64,000 bases of DNA from Viscum album (Eukaryota > Streptophyta > Magnoliopsida > Santalales > Viscaceae). The notes beneath the pieces are model-generated. The model was not told the DNA's origin and ran no database searches. It saw only the letters and a list, made by a program, of their open reading frames with translations. The stretch spans positions 422,970,138-423,034,137 of the forward strand of contig OY728120.1 of assembly GCA_963277665.1 (NCBI GenBank). Reading direction: 5' to 3'. Below, piece after piece: positions 11,983 to 25,330 of this stretch; position 1 is the stretch's first letter; the number at the start of each line of letters is the position of its first letter. The translations under genes and the position numbers were made by a program.

Positions 11983-12075
11983 TAGGCGGCAAATACCAGT
12001 CGCACTTTGGTTGTGGGTTTGATTCCCGCAGCTTGGTATGACACGATGGGTTGCACACGGTCTGTGTGTTGTCCC
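11983..12075 (+). mobile_element. 3' piece of the split tRNA-derived SINE, with B box
   Basis: GGTTTGATTCC (12016-12026) fits the B-box consensus GGTTCGANNCC with one mismatch, and it sits in a T-arm-like context (GTGGGTTTGATTCCCGC). It continues the sequence interrupted at 5554. Beyond it comes CAGCTTGGTATGACACGATG and a GC-richer stretch to about 12075, then AT-rich internal-domain sequence. The SINE's 3' end and its own target duplication could not be fixed. It might instead be a decayed tRNA pseudogene. Confidence 0.45.
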
Positions 12076-12682
12076 TTTTTCCAAAACTATATAATTTCTA
12101 AAACATTCCCCAAAAAGTGATAACATCTTCAAAAATAACCATAACATAATTTAACGTCAATTTTACCGCATGCGTTTCATCTTCCATCATATAGTAACCC
12201 ATAATTACCTCAAAAGTAAGGATCATATAAACTCTAATTGTTTCCATTATAATTATTACATGAACTTCCACATCGAGTTGGTTCTCTCATACATGATGCT
12301 TCAAAGAACTCACCAAGTTTCAAGTGGTTAATCATGACTCCTTGATAGTTGGTTTAGATTAACCACGAGATTCCTCATTGAATCCCCCATTTCATCCAGT
12401 CTCTTAATCAGAGAACCGCCACAGTTTCCTTCAAACCCATTGTCACTTTGGTGCCTTCTAGATCCTTCCATTTACTAAAAAAAAATTAGTGTGAGTATAT
12501 TAACAAAATCAGCATGTACTAATGAGGAATAAAACACTAAGATATACTTATCCAAGTTACCTCAAAATCATTCCATCTTTCAAAAATAACAATGACTCCA
12601 TCTAATATACTAAATATTGTGGTTATACACAACTTGTCACTTATGCTTAAACAACACTCTAACCTCTAAAGTTATCTAAACC
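12076..12682 (-). other. Non-coding internal domain of the LARD-like element, 5' part
   Basis: AT-rich sequence between the SINE remnant and the primer site. No ORF or retroviral motif is seen on either strand. Confidence 0.6.
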
Positions 12683-12698
12683 GACCTTTGATTCCAAC
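12683..12698 (-). promoter_or_regulatory. Degenerate primer-binding site of the LARD-like element
   Basis: The minus strand reads GTTGGAATCAAAGGTC directly after the LTR end, against TGGTATCAGAGC for the Met-tRNA site. Three mismatches in the core suggest old decay. The site fixes the inner edge of the 5' LTR. Confidence 0.6.
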
Positions 12699-15600
12699 TA
12701 TAATAACCCGAGCTTAAAACCTTAAATAATCATGAAATAAATGAATATTTCACATTGAGGATCTTTTCAAGTTTAGAGTTTTAGAGAATTAGGAGATAAA
12801 TATTACATCTCACAATATTACAATGTAGACACTTCTACTTAGTTTACATAAAATAAAAAAATCATCAAAATAAACATTTCTAGTTCCATGTTTTATATAG
12901 CATGTCTTTCCTTGATCCCATCCTTGACCCTATTCACCTTTAAGTCATGTGGAAAGAATTTCAAAAACATGGGATGAGAATAAAAGGCTCAGTAAGGGAT
13001 ATAAAAATATTGAAAGAAAACACTAGTCCATGTATATATAAGAATCAATTAACTCATACTTTACTCTTAAAACATAAGAACTTTAACATACCTCATGAAA
13101 TCATAACATTTATGAATGACCCATAGAAATCATAAGACGTAAAGGTAACTTGAGGCATTCATAACATTCTTACATTGGGAGTAACCCTCATGGTTACGTT
13201 TGGAATACCCATCCCAGTATATTCCCTAAATCTCTTTGGAGAAAACATACCATTAAACTCCTTCGCATTACCCAATGCATTGGAGAGCTGTCACAGGCTC
13301 ACCCTCCCTTAGTTTATCACGGAACCACCTGTCTTCGTAAAAAATTCCCAAGAACCATAACATAATCATATCACATAAAACAAGCATAAAGGAAACATAA
13401 CATTTCCACATTTCAATAATAAGATATCAATAACACATTGATATAATAAAAAAATTATCAAAACCATTTTCAAAACCAAAATAAAAGAAAAGTAAACCAT
13501 GGTATTTATTTATCATTTGAAAAAACGTTATGGCTTGTAGAGGAAGCCGAAACTCAAATAATGGTCACAACGGCAGAGAAGTCACTATTTCCGCATACGT
13601 ACGACAAAAATAATCCATTTTAATTTTTAGTAAAACTCTTCGTATAAAAAATATTCCTTTTGAATAATCATAAAAGTCAAAGGGGTTTATACACCGTATA
13701 AAAGAATGTTGTTTATAAAACAAAATGTGCCTCAATGAATGGAGATTGAGACGAAGTCCCATACCACTTCGAAACTTTTGAAAGGGTTTTAAAACATTCA
13801 TGTCCATATAAATAAATACTTAAAACCATTATTAAAACATGGACATGGATGATAAATGTTTAATAGAATAAATCTTTATAACCATTTAAAAAAATGTTTT
13901 AATAAAAGAGTCCTTTTATATTTTGAACATTTAAATTATATGCCACATGAAAGTAGACCATTTTCAAAACATTTAAATATCTTGAGTATAGACATAATAT
14001 GGATATGTAATGTCAAAGGGGATGTCTATACACTTTAAAAAAATAAAAGTGAATATCATCAAGAAGTGTCTCAAGGATGAGAAATTGAGACATAATCCCA
14101 TTCAAAGATCATGTCATTAGTTCAAAGATAAATCAATGAAAAATTTATGTGTGAAAAGTATAAATACACCAAATATAAGTGGATATCAAGTGTAAAACAA
14201 TTATAGGTCGTTCACGCATACTCTTTGAAAAACCAAACCAATGACATAGGTATTTATCTCAATGAAATGATATTGAGTTATAATTTCCCATACAAGTTCA
14301 TATAAATGACGTAAGAATTTATCAATGAGATGATTATGTATAGAAGTATTATATCTAAACAAAGGTTTGTGGAAATTAAAACATAGATATTCCACACATA
14401 ATCTTGGAATAATAAAAACAAGAAATAGAAGTTTAACCCAAATAATTGAAATTGGGGTAAGAAGTTCCCTCACAGAAATTTGACAGCCAAACGACATCAC
14501 ATTAGAATTCAGAAAATGAGATGATGAGAGATAAAAAGGGGTATCACATCACTTGGACATAACATTTACATCAATAATGATATATAAGAACATATCCCAT
14601 CATAATATGATTAATAGACCTAACAAAAAGAACTCTTCTTAAATGAGGAGGGTGAAAGGTTCCCTTACCAATTTTGGTAACTTTCGAAACCTACACCCCA
14701 TGGAAGAAGGGTCATACAATGAAGGTGTAAATACCCATAAATTAATGTATATTACATAAATAGGAGAATAATTGGCAGTAAATACACCACTAAATGTAAA
14801 TAGGGTAAAATGTAGCATAAATATCATGGGAATAAAAGTGAGAAGAAAATCCCTTACGAAAACTCGGCAGCCTAACGACGCCACAAAATGATTCTTAAAA
14901 TGAATTGATGAGAGTAGGAGGGGGTATCTCATCATATGAAAATAAAAATTAAATTATGGTTAATATTAAATAACATCCTCCAACATAAGAATATAGATCA
15001 TAAATGAAATTAAATAAAATAGATAACTTGAAAAGAAAGAGAGAGGTAGGATCCCTTACCTCAAGTCTGACTTGTCTTGTTCGTTTATTTATATTACGGA
15101 ATAATAAACTTTGGTAAATTACTAATTTATTAATTACCTCCTTTAATGTTTATTATTCAATTCAAATCACATATTATAATGTTATAATAATTAGTTAATT
15201 ATGTTAGTTCGTATCAGATGTTTTTTATCGATGTTCGGTACATGAGTCAAAAATGAACTTGTTTGAAAAGATTTGTACATGTAGTTATAATTATACCATC
15301 TCCAGAATATTATTAATGATTCAAATATCATATATATCCAGTATATATTCATTTTATACATTTATGTAACATTTAGAGATAAAAAATGAAATGCATCGTT
15401 CATGGAGATGGTAGGTCGTACGTACGCATGAACGCTACTTTCATTTCTTTGTCCCATTAATGTAATTAAAACAAAATGTGAGATATATATATTATAATTA
15501 AATTATCATATATATGTTATATAGGTCACATTAGTTCATTAATTTCATTTTTTATATATTCCATGTATTGCATGAACGAGTTGCATCACTTGAGGGGGCG

Positions 15601-17796
15601 GTAGTCCACGCTTCCTCAAATGAAATTATCGCATTTTCACAACATGCAAAGCATAAATGTATGTTTTAAATTTAAAATAAAGAAGAATAAAAGGGAATTA
15701 AATATAATATATATCATAAATAAATAAAGATCCATCATAATTTCCACCATGATAGGTGGTACGAGAAGATAGACCAATCATTGTTTCATGAGGCAGTAAT
15801 TCGCCATCCATAGAAATAGTATGTTCTTTAACCCTTAGGTGGAGGTTTCTGTAATTTTAGAAAAAATAGTTCTCATAAAAACATTCTAGTATATTTTAGA
15901 TACTGTTTTTGTTACAAAATGAAGAATGAAAAATAGTTTAGGGGCTTGGAGAAACAAAATAAAATAAAAGCACATTAGAGAGGACTTTACCTTTAAATCG
16001 GGTAACTCCCCTTGGTTTGAACCAAAAGGGTTTCTTGAAGATCTTTCTGCATAAGTGAATGCTTCTATGATGAATATAGGGATGTGGAGAGATTAAATTA
16101 TCAGAGTATGACCAAGAAAATGGCTTGAGAGGTGTGGGTAATGAGGGTATAGGTGGGGGGCTTTTATAAGAGGGAGGAGGGGCACTCTTGGAAAGTCATG
16201 AAAAGATACATTATTATAAAATTATTTTCGGATATCAAAGGTCTAAAAATTATATATTTAGAAGATAAGGTGATAAGGGTTGTAAATCCACCTATAAAAT
16301 TGGTTTTTTACAAGTTTATGTCTTAGAGTTTTCATTATCATTTAATTTTATTTAAAACATTCATTAATGAGGTAATCACTATATCATCATGGTGTCATAA
16401 ATAAATTAATTTATATTATGTCTAAAAATTTTAAAAAAATATCATGATGTGGGAAATAATTTTATCTTTCTAATAAATACATATAGTAAAAAATATGACT
16501 TGTATAAACCCATGTAAAAATTTTTTTAGTAAAACAATACATGTTTGTGACATTTTTACTTTATCTTTAAATAAAAAGATATTAATTTCATTTTACTACC
16601 AAAGTGGCTACATGGGCTCCCCAAGTTGACCCATGTATTTTATTGGTCTTCCATTACTTATAAAATAAGGTTCGGACATGTTTCATGGTCATTTCATATT
16701 ATAATAACATTATCTTCACCTTAAATAACACTAATTACCATTAATTACGATTAATAAAACTTAAAAGTTACTATTCAAAAAAAATTATTCTAATCTCATT
16801 GAACCACGTTTTACATCCTAATGAAAACAATGTATGTCGGATTTTTGAAATTAAAATCAAAAAAGTGTTAATGTTTCATTTAAATGAAAAATCAGTTTTT
16901 TAACTCTCAGTTAGTGGTTTCACTATTCATCAAAAATTGACGTTTTTCAGAAAAATACCTTAAATTCACCCCAAGAAATATTTGATATTCCGAATTCAAA
17001 AATGATGTCTATTTTAAAAAATTCAAAACATATAAGTTGAATTAATTAATTTAATATTTAATTCCCTCTCTCAAAAAAATAGCGTGTTTTTATGAAACAA
17101 TATCTATTAAATGATTGACACTAGTTTAAGTCCATTTTCAAAGTGAAATTAATTCCAATAACCACCATTGGATTAAATGGTTAAAATATATTATAATTGA
17201 ACTATAAAACCAATTCAAAATATGAACTAAAAATATAAATAAATTAGATTAAAAATAGGTTTTGAATTAAAATACAACAATTTTCACTTATTCATTAAAA
17301 ATTGACTTTATCGAGAAAAAAATAACAAAAACCTAAAAAAAGTAAACGTTGATATCCCGATTCTAAAGAAGGTTTTTATTTGGCCCAATATAACAAATAA
17401 AATTATCAACAAGTAGATTTAAAAATAATTCTCCACCAAAAGGCAGTTAATCGACCTTTTAAAGAATATTAGAATATTTACGCTTAAAATTTGATTTATT
17501 AACATTTTAAGCCTCTAACATTTATTGGATAAAAGTAAAAATATTTGACAAACATATATAATAATTTTGTAGTTAGTTATATTCATTACCTCCATTACAA
17601 TGGCTAAGAATTAACTACCATTTAAAATAATATTATTTTATTATTAGAGTGCAACGTAAGATTTCCAAGAAACTCGTTGTTGCGTATTGGGTACGCCATC
17701 GAGCATAGCGTTCCCATTAAATTAATATTAACATTTTATTCACAAATATGGATAAATATATAAATGTCATATTCTTTATTTACCTGGGGGGTTACA
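12699..17796 (-). repeat. 5' LTR of the LARD-like element (complete, about 5.1 kb)
   Basis: Complete partner of 1-4581. On the plus strand it starts TATAATAACCC (probably once TGTAATAACCC) and ends GGGGTTACA. It keeps the hairpin series (13731-13750, 14070-14089, 14258-14277, 14435-14457), the 390-bp duplication (about 14470-15063), the CGTACGTACG palindrome near 15419 and the GCGTATTGGGTACGCCATCG block near 17682. No coding sequence is recognised. A TATA-like sequence that would set the transcription start on the minus strand could not be told apart from the AT-rich background. Confidence 0.85.
13731..14457. repeat. Periodic inverted-repeat (hairpin) motifs in the 5' LTR
   Basis: Second copy of the series: CTCAAT(N8)ATTGAG at 13731-13750, CTCAAG(N8)ATTGAG at 14070-14089, CTCAAT(N8)ATTGAG at 14258-14277 and AACCCAA/TTGGGG at 14435-14457. 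The arms are unchanged in three of the four pairs while bases around and between them differ from the other LTR. Confidence 0.65.
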
Positions 17797-20216
17797 AAAG
17801 TATTCTAGCATGTGAGGTTTTTCATTTTAGATTGGTTAAACTAGAATTTTTTTTCTTGAAGTGACTTTCAAGTATTCAACTATTGGAATCATATGTTGAT
17901 ATGAAAATGGAAAATTAAATATTTGATTATAATGATGAATAATTTTTTAAAATTACTTAATGTGTTTTGGGGAAAACTAAATAAAATAAAAAATTGGTAG
18001 ACGATGGATATTAAGATTCAATATATTTTATACATTTAGAAAAAAATATAGATGTCCAAATCAACAGTGATTCAGGTATGATAATTCATTAAATATGATG
18101 ATAAAATCAATGAAGGAGATATAATATATTTTTTTTATTTAAAAAATAATAATTATTGAAAAAAATAAATATTTTTCATGTAGAAAATAGGGTTTGGTAA
18201 AAAAAAGTATACAGGAATTTCCCAAAAAAACATAGGATTTTTAGAAGGTTATTTTTCATTATACAAACCTTGTAAATTTTTCATTACAATATAAAAAATT
18301 AATATTTCAAGATATATGATTACATTTATTGAGAAAAATAATCATGGTAATATAATAGTAAAGTATAATGTTTATGGAAGTATTTATACAATTTTATATA
18401 ATATAATGGATGATCCATAAAATGATGAGACAACTTCTAGATATCAAAATAATTGCATCCTTGTCATTTATTTAATATATTAAATCGGATTCTCAATGTG
18501 AGTATCCAATAATATGGTTTTAAATATTATGAAATGTGAGTGTATCGATTATAATAAAGAAACTATCCCTACGAGATCTGAAAATGAACATGATAAAGTT
18601 CACATTGATGATAAAGTCAATAAAATTTCTAGTCCTGAGCATAAGTATATAGACATACATTTTGATGATTCTACCATGGAGGTTATTGATGAGGATACTG
18701 AACATCATATTGATTATGTAAGTCAAATTTATAGAAAAATTACATAGAGGATTGAAATTGAAGATTTTAGTGACAATATATGTTTAGAGTAAACTAATTA
18801 TTAAGACAACAATTTTAAATATTTTTTAATGGATGATGATGATAAATAAATATTTTATCATGTGATTAATTTCTACTAGATAATTGAGGGAGATGAGCAT
18901 GTTTTTTTATGGCTCTGGGGGTAGTTCGTAATGTTGGAATATAAAAAAGGAGATGAGAAGGATGATGTTTTAGTTTAAATATATGAATATTCTAGATAGA
19001 AAAAAGTGTATTCGCGTGATAAGGCTATATATGAAAATTCCGATGCATATAATGTTAAATAATATGTATAATTAATAACTCATAAGATATCCAATGTGTT
19101 TTTGGATAAGGTGATCTCATCACATAAAAAACAATGACAACCAATGTTTAATTAACACTTAAATTACATTACTCTACATATATTAACTATAATAAGTATT
19201 ATTTTCATGATTGTCTATAGAAAATATAAGATATATTTTCAATAATTATCATACATTTCCTATATAAAATGATGTAATGTTATACAATAATGAGATATGG
19301 AAACAATATGGCCATATTTTATGGAATTTTTTAATGTTTTTATTCAGTTTATTAAGGATAAGATTAGTTTGTGATTAAAAATGTATGAATTTCTTTAATA
19401 TAAATCTTAGAGATGATAATTCATGAAAGTGTTATACCAAATCAACATAATGTGTATAATGATTAGGTTGAAGTGATTTTAGGTCCATAGAAATCATTTC
19501 ATGAATAATCCATATATCATACTCATAAAAAACAGTGAGTATAGTTTTCAATATAAAAATTGACATCACCTATCCATTTTTATGAACTACTAGTTATAAA
19601 ACCATTGCAACCCCAACCAATATCATGTTCCTACCAACCTCCATAACAGGTGAATCATATTTTTACATATCCCAAATATATAATTTAGAAAATATAAGTT
19701 GATTTTTAAATAGATCCGCATTTTTTACACATAGAAAACATTATATTAAAACATAAAATATTCGATTTGATGCAGATAACTCTATTGGTCACAAAGGTAG
19801 TCATGAATGAAGAAAGTTACACCAAACAGTACACCGAAACCCAGAACAAAAAAATTATATTCTAATCCTTAAACAGAATATACAAAAAATTGAAACCCAA
19901 ATAATCTTGATCCAGTATCCAAAGGATTTTCTATTTTTTTCCTGTGTGTGATTTCCTAACGAAATTTATTATTGTTTCTTGGGTTACTAATTTTTTTAAA
20001 TTATCTATATTTAATATAACAAAATATAAAATTAAAATTCATAGTAGTGTTATATTATTTATAAATTACCTTTCTTTGTAAAACTTATCAAATCTATACA
20101 ACAAGTATATGACATTAATTCTGATGTCATATAAAAGGGGCAGAAAAATATGAATATTCATAAAATTTTACTGTATAAAATTATTAATATAAAATTTTAT
20201 TTTATTTAATCATTAT
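17797..20216. other. AT-rich gene-free sequence
   Basis: No recognisable gene. The longest frame is a 77-codon plus-strand ORF at 18514-18747, rich in Asp, Glu, His and Ile, without a domain I recognise. The following sequence (to about 19070) stays purine-rich with GAT/GAG codons broken by stops. It may be the worn coding part of an old element, but I cannot name it. Confidence 0.5.
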
Positions 20217-20290
20217 AAATGGGGAGATTGTTGGAATGTTTTAATTCTATAATATATCCTAATATATCCAGTGTTTTAATGATAAAAAAA
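20217..20290 (+). mobile_element. Possible Ty1/copia polypurine tract and 3' LTR start
   Basis: AAATGGGGAGAT (about 20217-20228) is followed by TGTTGGAATGTTTTA, the combination typical of plant copia elements, whose LTRs often open TGTTGGAAT after a GGGGAGAT tract. No partner LTR and no LTR end were found, and nothing upstream reads as copia pol. Confidence 0.35.
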
Positions 20291-23200
20291 TTCATTACTA
20301 TTTATAGTTTTTACATTATTTGAGTTATAGATATTAATTAATTTATTAAAGAGTCCCTCAGTGAATAATTATATTGATATCTGTATTAATGATATTTTAT
20401 ATTAAATATTACATTTATGATATCATAATTAATGTTTGGATTATTGAAACATAGTGAGTAATATTTATAGTTTACTATTTTGAAAACAACTTTATAATAC
20501 ATAATATCTTACTTAATTTTTAGGAATTATAAAATAAAATTCATTATACACACTTTAATCGAATATAGGGTAATGTTGATAAAATAAACACACATATATA
20601 TATTTATATTCAAAATATATTCATTCAATCGAAATAGTAATTAATGTATAATATTAAAGTCATAGTTATTCATAAATAAAATTAATAGAATTGTATATAT
20701 TTTTACATATAATATTTTTTTTAAACAAAAACCTTATATAGATTATGGAAATGGTAATATTAATTAATATTCCAATTTTAAAGGTATTTACATGGGATTT
20801 TTTTATAAATTTAATGATAAATACTTTCTCAACATTTTAATTGTTTTTAAACAATATAATAATTTTTCGAACTATTTCCAATTTTTTATCTCGAGTTATT
20901 ATTTCATAATGGTAATAGTGGTTTCTAATAGGTATAAGGATAAGTATTTTTAGTGCGAATATTGAGGAAACTATTGACGGAAAAATATTAATTTTTATTT
21001 ATATATAATAAAAATTGTAAAGGGATAATTTATATGAATGTAAACGAAAATGATTTTTTTTGGAAATTACACATACTATCTATTATCTCATGTAATTATT
21101 CTCCTCTTCTACAACTTTTTTATTAAATATAATTTATGTTTTCTTCAAACAATATTAATGGAATTAATACTGATGATGGAGGATATTGCGATATATCATT
21201 TATATTCTTGAATACTTATATATTACTAATTACTAAATTTAAAATGGTTACACTTTAGAAACATTTTTTCCAAAAATAGATTTCTCGTATATCATTTTAT
21301 TTTATTAAAACATTTTGTTACTTATTTCAATAAAATTGGATATATTCCTCAATTTCATAAGATCACACAACATGTACAGTGTTTTTTCATGTATATATAT
21401 TGGACTTTATGGATAAGCCTAGTAAAAATAAACTTTTTCAATACAAAAATATAATGTGTCAACCAATTTCATTCCACTCTAATGATATCTTGTAAAACTA
21501 TCTAAATAAATTAACACAAACTACAACAGTTGTTAGTATGTGAGAGAATAGAATTATATTTGTGATAATAAAACCCCATAATTATTAATGGGTGATCTTT
21601 CATTATTTTCTCTATTTTATTACACTATTAACCCGATTTATGAAAAGGAATAGGATTAAATAACAAATATTAAATGGGATGTTAATGTTTTAAAATGTGA
21701 TGTTAATGATATCATCCCCCCACCCCCACACACACAAACAATGTTAATTAAAAAAATTACTGGAAATTTTTTTTTCAGATATGTTTTCCATGAAATATGG
21801 GCAAAAGGGGCCATGTATTGAATTTAATATACATTTATCTTCTTTTTTGTTAAAATAAAACAAACATTAATAATAACCATCATTTAAAATATTTCCATAT
21901 GTTCTCCCAAATATTTTTAAATCATACCTAAGTATTATTTTAAATTCAATCTTTTTTATAAAATATTACTTTTATTCTAGTTTCACAGTGGGGATAAATA
22001 ATTAGAATAACGCTTTACAAACCATCAAAAAGAGAACCTCCACTGATCTCAATTTCATTGGATAATTTTTTTCTATCCCAACAACTTTTATTTTTAATGA
22101 ACCAACAATTTAAAATGTTACTGACCCTACATCGTATCTATAAAAGTCAGTGAAACTTTTTTATACATTAGACGAATGAGACAAATAAGAACTTTATATA
22201 AACAAGTTTTTTTCTTCATTAAGGCTTTCAATGTTACGTTTACAAATATATAAACCACTTGGCTTTTTCTACCCATTATAAATATTTTAATTTTTTCTAT
22301 TATTAGCATGATAAAATTTTATAGTGAGAAGACACTCGATTGAATAGTAACCATACATTTCATATTCTTACTAAATTTCAATGATCCCTTGAAACATTAT
22401 TTTTAGGTATATTTTTCTCGACATCTTTTTCAAGAAACATAACCAACTTGTTAAGGTATTTTTTGTTAGTATCATTCTTCCATCAATGACCATATCTAAA
22501 TCAAAAATAATATCTAATGATGTACATTCCTAAAACCAATTAAAGATATCAAGAATAACCCATTGAGTTTTTTATGTTACTTGACTAACATTATTCAAAT
22601 TTATGTTCAATTGGATTTACACCCAAGAATAAACACATCCAACCAAAGACCACATATTTATGAATTTCCTAAATTGAAATTATACTAAATCTAAATATCT
22701 TGTTATAATATTTTTCAACCCTATTACAAGAAAATTATTGACTCCTATCTAGTATCGTTTTAACACTTGGCACCACTATAGATCCACATGTTCTAACTAA
22801 TCCATCAACTTCTCTGTATAGTAATTCTTTTGGATATTCTATCTGTATAACACATGGGAAAACCGTAGCTCAAATATTATATTATAGGAAAATTCATTTA
22901 TCCTTGACCATCCATACCCCAAAAATTATCCCAATTATTGTTCCAAATAAAATCTAACCAATAATAGGTGGAGTATATTTTTGATATTTCTATATTTTCC
23001 ATCACCCATTTATCCAAGGGACGTGGGACTGCAGTTGCACCTAGTTGTATTCCCCTTGATTGAATACAGATAAATTTTACCATAAATCCATTATTTTAGC
23101 TGTATACTATTTCATTTTGAATAAACAAACCATAACACAAAAAATGTCATCAAAAACCAAATCTTATCTTAAAATGAATATTTTTATTTATCTTTTTTGT

Positions 23201-24829
23201 TTAGTTATCATAATTTTTAGGGCCATTATGAAAATATTTTGAAGATATTAAATTAATATATACTTTTATATATATTTATACATAGAATTATATTAATTTA
23301 TAATTTTTTTCATTCTATATTTATATATATTTTTAATTACCTATTAAAAATTAATTTTTTTCAATATTTATGGTTTAATAAAAAAAATTCATATTTTCAC
23401 TGCTTGATGGAAAAAATTTTATCATTCAATATCTCAGTGACCGTTGATGCCTTATTATATTATAATTTTCTTATTTATAAACACTTCATTATTTTTAAAA
23501 TAAAAAATAACCTTCCACAACGATTCAATAAATTCAACAATAACATCAATATAATAATTGCTGTAATATTTGACCTTATTATTTTAGTTATCCAACGATA
23601 ACAATTTTATTACAAGTTATTTAAATTCATTTTCCATTTATAGTCACTTTGAAATCATATTTTCCATCAACTTTCCAATATAAAATAGCTAAAAATTTAG
23701 ATATTAATTATATTTAATAATGTTGCCTCATTTTAGAATAAGTTATATGGTCTTCATATTTTTTCTATAATTTCTACTTAAATATATTAAAAACATCCAT
23801 TAATTGGGTATTTCAAAAAAATAGGTCTTAATTTAATTTTTAATCAAATATTAAATAAGTAATTCCTTTTTATCATCACATTTTTTCTTCTCACATTAAT
23901 GTTTTTTATTTCACTCACATTATTTATGAATTTCATTTCACCATATTTGGATGAACATTCCTCATTACAACCATTAGCATCGACATTTTCATCAAATTGT
24001 GTGGATAATAAATTTCATCTCTTAATTGTTAATTATTTTTTATTCTTCTCTACTGATCATTTCATTTAAATTTTTTAATTCCCTTCTTTGATACATTTTC
24101 CTCATGATGATCTGGATAGATGTTTATCGTCTCCACTCTCATAGACATTTATTTTTGAAAAATTCACTACAGCGTAGGATATTCCACCGTATTTGTAAAA
24201 GTTCTATGGTTGTTCCATTTTTATTTACCCTTTCATTTTCTCATTATATTTGAAGAAAAGATTATGATTTTGATTAAATTTCTATATGGATCTTCCTCCT
24301 CAATAATTAAATGAAAAATATTCTATAAATTCCTTATTTTTCATATTTTAAGAGACATGAAATCTATTAAATTCCCTCCATTGAATATATTATAAAATAT
24401 TAAATCATATCTCATCTCAGTTTTTTTAAAAACAGAGATCATCATGTAATAATTTATCAAAATTGTGATCAGTCAAATCCTATACCTCAATAATATATTT
24501 AGTAGCGTAAATTCATAAAATATTTATCATGAATATTGAGTATTTAAGAGATTCGTTATAGCCTATTTTTATAAAATATTTCAGTAAATATTGTTATAAA
24601 TTACTAAATTGACTCATCTTTAACTATAGAAACAATGTTGAATATTGAATGGAAATATTTTTCCTAGGCCTATATTAGAACTAGAAAAAATCTAAAAAAT
24701 GAACTAAATGGTGCCAAACATGATGAAAATGTGTATCCTATTACACATGAATCAATTTGACTAGTCGTAGAGTCCAAATAGTGTTTCAAGTTAAGATTAA
24801 TTTCCATTGATTGTTTGGATTTTTAAAAA
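20291..24829. other. AT-rich gene-free sequence
   Basis: Long A/T runs, few CpG dinucleotides and no frame above about 65 codons. A short C-rich/CA microsatellite is at 21715-21740. Nothing else could be supported. Confidence 0.55.
21715..21740. repeat. C-rich / (CA)n simple repeat
   Basis: A short run of CCCCCCACCCCC passing into ACACACACAAACA, conspicuous in AT-rich surroundings. Confidence 0.75.
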
Positions 24830-25330
24830 GTTTGCAAACCTTGTTCACAAAGCCATTTCTTAGAGGTATGTTTTGTTGGAGGTTGTATTTGTGGAGATCC
24901 ACTTTTTAAATGAATGAATACTCGATGGTGGTCCTTCATGAGTCTGGGAAGTCCATTTCATGACCGTTTGAAAACATAATGGTATTCCACTACATGAACT
25001 ATAGCGATTCATGGTCATGTGAACAATTAATGGTTTCCTTCGTGAATCTCATAAAGCTTCTCACATTAGATAATCTATCATGTTTGTTCATGAATGACTT
25101 TCCATCAACATGACACCCCATTTCTATAAATACTCCCTCATTTTGTTATTTGGAAAAAGTATATGTTTTCATATTGTGTCATAGATATCTGAATTCGAAA
25201 ATCTCATGGGATTCATGGGAAAAACATCCATAAATCCCCTAGGCATTGTCAATCCTGGTGTATTGTGTTATTGAGAGATGAAAATCTAGGTGAAGATTCC
25301 CTTTGTGATGTTAAATTCCCTTCCCATTGG
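24830..25330 (+). promoter_or_regulatory. Possible LTR or promoter remnant with TATA box
   Basis: Composition changes here to a more balanced sequence with repeated TTCATGA/TTCGTGAA words. CTATAAATACTCCCTC (TATA at 25125-25132) looks like a plant core promoter of the kind found in copia LTRs. LTR ends, a primer site and a second copy were not found, so this is only a suggestion. Confidence 0.25.

Larger units (their letters stand above)
1..17796 (-). mobile_element. Large LARD-like LTR retrotransposon (left end outside window), minus strand
   Basis: Two direct copies of the same roughly 5-kb sequence (1-4581 and 12699-17796) flank a non-coding internal domain. The copies end on the plus strand in GGTGTTACA and GGGGTTACA, so on the minus strand the LTR begins TGTAAC, the usual start of plant gypsy-type LTRs. 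Directly inside the left copy the minus strand reads AAAAGGGGGGAAGTA, a polypurine tract. Directly inside the right copy the minus strand reads GTTGGAATCAAAGG, a mutated Met-tRNA primer site. Together these fix the orientation as minus. Without the nested insertion (5555-11977) the internal domain is only about 1.7 kb and has no gag or pol motif. Long LTRs around a short non-coding core fit a LARD. Its mobilising partner cannot be named. The right flank begins AAAGT; the matching target-site duplication lies off the window. Confidence 0.8.

Noticed and set aside
11983..12075. Functional tRNA gene
   Set aside because: The 5' half is separated by a 6.4-kb insertion, the acceptor stem cannot be paired convincingly, and both boxes carry mismatches. 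A SINE or pseudogene remnant fits better.
18514..18747. 77-codon acidic ORF as a transposase fragment
   Set aside because: The purine-rich, Asp/Glu-rich run is suggestive, but no catalytic motif or neighbouring terminal repeat could be found.
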